Shown here piece by piece: positions 58,588-64,000 of a stretch of DNA of 64,000 nucleotides. The DNA lies in assembly GCF_963678635.1 (NCBI RefSeq), contig NW_026971645.1:62001-126000 (forward strand), read 5' to 3'. Source of the DNA: Symsagittifera roscoffensis. Taxonomy: Eukaryota > Xenacoelomorpha > Acoela > Convolutidae. Under the pieces are notes generated by a model that worked only from the letters and a program-made list of their open reading frames with translations, was not told the DNA's origin and did not search any database. Position 1 is the first letter of the stretch. Every line of letters begins with the position of its first letter. A program made the translations under genes and the position numbers.

Positions 58588-59368
58588 TCAATGTGTTCTA
58601 TCTCGACTTAAAATCCATTCCGTATGTGTGCCTGAAACTAATTTTAAGAGTTGCGGGTGATGAAAACGAGCTTCATCGTGCGTATGTAGTGGTATTTTAT
58701 AGTATAACACATTGATTCTTTTGTGGGTTGACAAAAACCTTGTGCATTTTTCGAGGAATTTGATGTGAACACTATTGGTTTCAAAACCATTCAAAAACAT
58801 TTCATAAGGTGATAATCCTGAAGTTGTTGTTATCTGTGAGTTCATACCTTCGACTAAACCATAAGCCCATGGAGCTTGAGATGTTCGGGGCTTGTATTTA
58901 ACATCTTAAAGACGGCAATGACCCTAATGATTTCGTTTTTGATGAATTCAGTACCATTATCTGTGACAAGGGTTTCTGGTAATCCAAATTTTGCTATCCA
59001 GTGTTCGTAGAGTGTTGTATATGCATAATGAGCATAACAATGAGCTACAGGATTAAGTGCTACAAAGTGAGTAGATGCGTAATTGAAGAGTTTCCTTCTG
59101 AGGAGGATGATATCGGTCCTTTTGTATCAAATAGGATTCTGTGATTGAAATGAAAATTTTGTAAATTCAAGCACTGTTTTTCCGCTATTTGTTTCTGATG
59201 TGGGTAAGGTTTATTGGAATGGCATGTTATGTAATCGTTGCATAATACTTCAATCCAAATCGAGGAAATTGAAAAGTGAAAATGTGGATGAAATTTGAGT
59301 GTGTTTTTTCTGATCCTGCCTGTCCTTTGATGTAAGGAATGTGAATTGTGAAATGCTAGGAGTATCAT
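58588..59368 (-). pseudogene. Ty3/Gypsy integrase, broken
   Basis: The frame at 59368-59060 has the His/Cys finger (HNSH...HQRTGRI...C...C) and then DTKGPI, which holds the first catalytic aspartate. Near 58965-58940 another frame gives LVTDNGTEF with the second aspartate. The frame at 58845-58588 (TSGLSPYEMFLNG) contains the block after the third catalytic residue. At least two frame changes separate these pieces. Integrase inserts the element's cDNA; this copy cannot. Confidence 0.8.
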
Positions 59369-59641
59369 ACTTAGTGGTAAACAGAGTACTTTTAATCAGA
59401 AATTTGATGCTCCGAAACATCGGTGATCTCGTTTATGGATGTGTTGTTAGTTTTTCTGAAGTATCTAACAAGTGTTTTGTTTACTAGAATTAAAAAATCT
59501 GATTTTTTGAGTTTTGTTTGCTTTCACGGTTTGTAGATTTAAGTTGTCCAAATACCGGGACAAGGTTTCGATACTTTTTTTGCAGTAGTTCCAACGCCAT
59601 TTTTCTGTGGCTGATAAAAAAAGATTTTCATTTTCTGTTTT

Positions 59642-59857
59642 CTAAAGAGGTGTATTATCCAGAGGATCATGTAGAATAAAAACTTGATTTATTGTATAAT
59701 TTGAATCTAAACCTGGGGATCCTGATAAATTCGTTTTGTCAGTTAAGTTCCTTTTTTCTACTAAAGGAAATAGGTCTGTCCTATAGATTTTTTGTTTGTT
59801 ATTGTTGTGTTGATCCATGATGAATATGGTATTGGTTAAAATGTAGAGTTTTCTCAT
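59642..59857 (-). pseudogene. Ty3/Gypsy RNase H to integrase linker fragment
   Basis: A 71-codon minus-strand frame between RT and integrase (MRKLYILTNTIFIMDQHNNN...) lies where the end of RNase H should be. Only position supports the assignment. Confidence 0.35.
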
Positions 59858-59999
59858 GAGGCTACCTTGTTATGAGGCTACTTTGTACTTTTTTGCAATC
59901 TAGAGAAAACCTACAGGCATCTGTAAAAAATATTTGGAATCGTAATTGATATTTGTTCAGTGAGAAGTGTTTTTTTTATCCTCAAATCGTTAATGGTGT

Positions 60000-60880
60000 T
60001 CTGTCGTCCATTCAAAATTGTTTTGTTCTAGGAATATTATAAATTGGTCTTAAGTATAGTTGAATCTTATATACACATTTACTCAAAAAGTTTAGCATTC
60101 CAAGGAATTCTGGGATTTTCTTTTTATTTGATGGAGTTTGAAGTTTTAGTATTAATTCTATGCAAGAATTAAATGGAGTGATTGTGTTTCCTTCAAAAAT
60201 ATGTCCAAGGAATTTATCACGGGTAACAAAAAAATTTGATTTATCTGGAACTGCTTTCATGTTTTTTTTAAGTAGGATTTGATGATATTTTTCCTAAACT
60301 TTAAACATTTCGTATTTTGTTTATGATTGCATGAAAATATTGTCTAAATTGATTATGACACTCTTGCTTAGAATAAATGGTCAGACTATTTTGCTCATGA
60401 ATGCTGAAAAAGCTGCTGGTCCTATGGAGAATCCAAAAAGTCTTTTAAAATCGTATTGTTGATTTCCAATAACAAATTGAGTAAGGCATCGTGATTTTGT
60501 CTAATGGCATTGATTGTACGCGCTGTTCATGTCAGTTGTTGTAAAGTATTGTCCGTTTATTTTAGTGAGTATTACTTGAATTGGTTCAATAGGCCAATTG
60601 CATTTAGATTCATCAATGATTCATCTGGCATCTGTAACAGTTTTTAAGGATTCTCCTTCAGCGATTAAAATAACGGGAATTATTGAAGTGTTTCCTTTTG
60701 GTTGCTCTCTTTCTAACTGGATGAAAAATTTTGTGTTGCTCTGAGATATCTAGTAATCTATTGATTTTATCTGGTAAGTGAGTCGGGACTTTACTTGCTT
60801 GTTGTTTTTTGCAAACTGCGTCAAGTTTTAGAGGTAGAGGTAGTGGTGAATTTACTTTTCAAACGTCAAATTTAGATTTA
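60000..60880 (-). pseudogene. Ty3/Gypsy reverse transcriptase, active site destroyed
   Basis: Recognisable RT blocks on the minus strand are DMNSAYNQ (60533-60510, normally a DLxSAYHQ box), LFGFSIGPAAFSAFM (near 60440-60396), the catalytic box region INLDNIFM (about 60352-60333) in place of YLDDI, and FLGHIFEG with KIPEFLGMLNFLSK (60230-60085). In the catalytic box the tyrosine is Asn and the second aspartate is Asn. Several in-frame stops are present (for example between the catalytic box and the FLGH block). Inactive copy. Confidence 0.82.
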
Positions 60881-61370
60881 GTATAAACCATTAGGTATTC
60901 AAGTAATAGTTCTGCTTATTGTTCAAATTATTGTTGTGTAGTTTGAGAGTAATGGAATTTGGATATTGTTCATTTTGTATATTGAAGTTTGGAATGTTGG
61001 TTTAAAATAAGGTGTTTTTAAGGTAGTCTGTATTTCCCTTTGAGTCACTAGTTACATTGTTAATTGGTATTTCTTCATTGAGGAATGTTGATTGACATAT
61101 AACTAATAATTGTAGGATAAAATTTTTAAATGCTTTTTCTTCTGTGGGAGAAATTGTTGCATTCGTTTTGCAAAATCCTAAAAGCCCTAGGGCTAACGTT
61201 ATTTTATATGGTGGATTTTTGTATACGTGTAAAGAAATTATGAGTAAAATTGTGTTTTTTGTGTGTCTGATAGATGAGATTGTTAATCAAAAATGTTTAT
61301 GGATTGGTTTGAAATAAATGGTTGCTGTTTATTTTGATCGACGTTGTATTGATAGACTTGACTTGTTGAG

Positions 61371-61374
<4 letters not shown>

Positions 61375-61415
<41 letters not shown>
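61375..61415. repeat. (TA)n microsatellite
   Basis: About 20 TA dinucleotides inside the linker region of the Gypsy-type element. Confidence 0.97.
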
Positions 61416-61995
61416 TGATTAGGGTTTCAGTGGTTTCGGTACTTGTTTGTATGTAGGGTAAAATTTGGAGAAAAATGGGGTTTTTTCATTTTGCCTTTGA
61501 AAGAATGTTAATTATGTGTTATTCATTCTTGGGTATTTATCCTGTTTATATAATTTACTGTTTAGGATGTTATTATGGGAAAAGAATTGGTAATAAAAGG
61601 TATTCCAACAATTTTGTGTTTTTTATCTGTGATACGGAATGTTTGTTTGAAAAGTTGTTTGAAAATTTTGTTTCGTTCCATTGTTCCAGTGAGATTGACG
61701 AGTAATTGAAATTTTCCATAATTTGTTAGACTTGACTTTTGTGCTGTAGTTAATTTGCTTGATGTTTTTGAAGGTAACAGTTTTGGATGTAGAGTCTGTA
61801 TTTCATTCCATGCTCCTGAGACATTAGAAAATAAATTTCAAGTTCTGGTAATTGAAAATCTTTGCTTTTTGGTCTTTCTAGGAGAGGTGGGATTGTCCAA
61901 ACATTTTTCTTTAGATAGTTGTATTTTATTCGCTGTATTTTGAAATATAATATTCATGCTTGAACTTTCTCTAAATTTTTGTTCAGTATAACTTG

Positions 61996-62520
61996 TTATA
62001 TTTTGTGTATTATCTGATTTTTCAAAATTAAAACACTTTCATTGTTTTGGTAATAAATTGATTCGATTGGCGTTTCGTATTCATTTTCAGTATGGAGCAT
62101 GTTTATTGTAAGCGTATTTTCTCTTACACTCTCATCATCTGCGGATTCAAAATGTATGTGTTCTAATTGTAACTCTAATTGATTTTTCTGTGTTGTCAAT
62201 ACCGGTATGGTCTGATTGAAGTTGTTCAGTTGATTGTATGTGACGAATTTATCTTTGATGTTTCGAAGAACTGCTTCTACAGTTTTGTTGTGAATCTGGA
62301 TATTTTGTATTATTTCTGTGTGGTGACTAAGAATAGTATCTATGTCGATTTGGATAATTAGTATTTCGATTCCTGGAATCGTCAAGTGATCTATTTTGAT
62401 TATTGTTATAGTTTGATCTGTTGTTTGAATAGTTTCGTGATAGGTTGTCTGTTTTTTTTCTATTTCTATTGTTTGAGTAATTCTTGTTTCGATCATATGA
62501 AGAATTTCTGGAACGGTCAT
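61996..62520 (-). pseudogene. Ty3/Gypsy gag-pol linker, low complexity
   Basis: A 174-codon frame rich in Ile, Thr, Gln and His (MTVPEILHMIETRITQTIEI...) follows the zinc-knuckle region of gag. The end of the frame has an acidic segment (ESADDESVREN). No protease DTG/DSG triad is clear here. Repetitive I-x-I-x pattern suggests a disordered or slippage-derived linker. Confidence 0.45.
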
Positions 62521-62869
62521 TTGAATAATATCTATTCCGAGATTTTGAAGAGGAACGTTTATTTTGAGTTATTACTTCTGTTTGAATTTGATTTTGAGTA
62601 ATTGTTTCGAAATTGTTGTTTGGCTGTTTGATCCACTATATCTACTTTTTGATTTTTTTTGTATTTCTTCAATCTGGAGATCTTCCGAGATAGCTATTTC
62701 GATAAAGTGATTGTTTTCTATAATTATTATAGTTATATGGGAGTGTTTTTCTTGAACTTTTGTTGCTGTGAATATTTTCGTTTGGTGAATTTTGGTCTTT
62801 TTTCATTATTGACGAAAGCATTTATTTGGTTCTCTATATTTCTGTGGTTTGTTCTGATTATCGTGTTGT

Positions 62870-63770
62870 TGTTGTCTAATTCAGCAATGCAATGTCCATA
62901 CCTTCGGCAAAAATTACATCTTTTTTTGAATGATGGTTTACCTTTAAAATTTGTGTTTTTCGTAGATATTTAACACTTGTGTAATTTTTTTCTGCTAGTT
63001 CTGTGTCGGAGTCAAGAATGTTACTTTTTCGTGAAGTCGTTGTGTGGATGTTGTTCATGTATTCTATTTTCAATATTTCTGTTTCTTCCTTTTTTCATTG
63101 TGATTTCAGCTTGTTCTATTTTGTCTAATAATTTTCGAAAGTCTATATCAGGTTCTTGAATTGAAGATGAAAGTGATGCACTCTTTTTTATTGCTTTTTT
63201 ATTAGTTGTGGTGTTAGAGTCATCGTTAAGACTTTTGTCACCTTCGTGTTTTTTATAACCGTGTATTTTACGAGAATGTGCTTTCCTTACTAATGTTTTG
63301 ATTCTTATTGCAAGTTGTTTAATTGTTTCATTGAAGAGTCTACGAATTTCGTTGCATAAAACTCTTTGATGTTGTTTATCTCCTTCAGAGTCGCACATTT
63401 TTGATAATTCTTGTGTGAATTTTTTCCATTCTGATTTAATATCTATAGGTAAAACTGAAAAATATTTCTGGACTATGCCATCAAGTGTGGTTTGGATGCG
63501 AGCTGTGCGTCTATATATCCAATTTTGATGAAGTAGCGTTTTTACTGGTTCAGGTCCTATATTTAAAATTAAAATAGCTGTGACTGCATTTAAATAGTCT
63601 TCTACGTTGTATTCAGGATCTGTTCCTGTCAATACCATTAGTGGTTTATTAGTAAAAAAAAATAGAAGATGCACCCAGAAGGTATGGACTCATCTGTTCC
63701 TGTCAATATCATTGGTGGTTTATTAGTAAAAATAGAAGATGCACCCAGAAGGTATGGACTCATAGCCATT
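62870..63770 (-). pseudogene. Ty3/Gypsy gag with degenerate zinc knuckle
   Basis: The main frame (63674-63021, 217 codons) has a capsid-like region (PEYNVEDYLNAVTAILIL, LHQNWIYRRTARIQTTLDG, then FTQELSKMCDSEGDKQHQRV) ending in a basic and glutamate-rich tail. Near 62940-62883 another frame gives CNFCRRYGHCIAEL, a CCHC knuckle whose last position is Leu instead of Cys. At least two frameshifts separate these. The identification as gag is by this order (capsid then knuckle) just upstream of pol on the same strand. Confidence 0.65.
63618..63761. repeat. 74 bp tandem duplication in Gypsy-type gag
   Basis: ATCTGTTCCTGTCAATACC (63618) recurs as ATCTGTTCCTGTCAATATC (63692), and both copies end GCACCCAGAAGGTATGGACT. 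The period is 74 bp, which shifts the gag frame. The two copies differ in the length of an A run and a few bases. Confidence 0.95.
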
Positions 63771-64000
63771 GGCAGTGATTCAGCGGCATTTGGTATTTGA
63801 CTTGCTCAATTTTGTCTTGGAGGGAAAATTTGTCTTGATTGTCTTGATTGTTCACTTCGTGTATAAGGTTCAAAAAGAACTGGTTGATAAATAGAAGTCT
63901 GGTTCATCAACAACCCAATTATTATTTTGTAATTTTGTGTTAAACCGTTGTTGGTTTTGACTAAAATAATAATAATCTTTTGAATAATGTGGTTGATTTT

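Larger units (their letters stand above)
58588..63960 (-). mobile_element. Decayed Ty3/Gypsy-type retroelement (gag-pol), minus strand
   Basis: From right to left on the minus strand: gag (63770-62870) with a zinc-knuckle-like sequence, a linker/protease region (62520-61000), reverse transcriptase (60880-60000), an RNase H region in fragments (59980-59400), and integrase with HHCC finger and catalytic blocks (59368-58588). The order RT, RNase H, integrase is that of Ty3/Gypsy. Every domain is broken by stops or frameshifts. LTRs were not found; the 5' LTR would be right of the window. Confidence 0.82.

Noticed and set aside
61996-62361. Protease of the Gypsy-type element
   Set aside because: No DTG/DSG triad with flanking hydrophobic residues could be found in any frame with confidence.
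1-64000. tRNA or rRNA genes
   Set aside because: No B-box GGTTCGAATCC-type sequence with a matching acceptor stem, and no rRNA core sequence, was noticed on either strand.

Overview
The window looks like animal nuclear DNA, most likely from an arthropod and plausibly a branchiopod crustacean such as Daphnia. The reasons are a decayed BEL/Pao retrotransposon, a decayed Ty3/Gypsy-type retrotransposon, large tandem arrays, a spliced gene with a very short (64 bp) first intron and GTAAGT donors, and an AT-rich background. The species call is an inference. I see no bacterial operons, CRISPR array, rRNA or tRNA.

Layout. 1-5073: broken BEL/Pao element on the minus strand (gag, protease, RT with YMDD, RNase H running off the left edge). 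5222-10560: three copies of an unnamed element (called E here), with two kinds of small ORF on the minus strand; two copies interrupt units of the next array. 6941-32857: about 30 units of a ~750 bp tandem repeat (unit B), including a recent ~5.4 kb nested duplication (11086-16460 against 16464-22012), a set of shortened ~441 bp units, and divergent units at both edges. 32858-33057: a 200-N assembly gap. 33058-34900: several small minisatellites. 34980-42950: a ~162 bp satellite (about 49 monomers) with a higher-order period of 1262 bp. 43000-49900: the only convincing host gene, on the minus strand, flanked by two diverged E copies. 50100-53900: small coding-like islands, a 779 bp tandem duplication and ORF debris. 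About 54000-64000: a decayed Ty3/Gypsy-type element on the minus strand (integrase, RT, gag), the RT active site destroyed.

The host gene (exons 48872-48848, 48783-45023, 44413-44266) reads as the N-terminal part of an RNF213-like giant E3 ubiquitin ligase. Splice phases agree at both introns. The AAA+ and RING parts are not visible; they would lie to the left, where the satellite begins, so the gene is either split by the satellite or truncated.

The most unusual material is element E, with a signal-peptide-like ORF and a hairpin showing one compensatory change, and the B array, whose units carry an invariant in-frame stop between two otherwise open plus-strand segments. Neither is recognised. 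All repeat boundaries and similarities were judged by eye.
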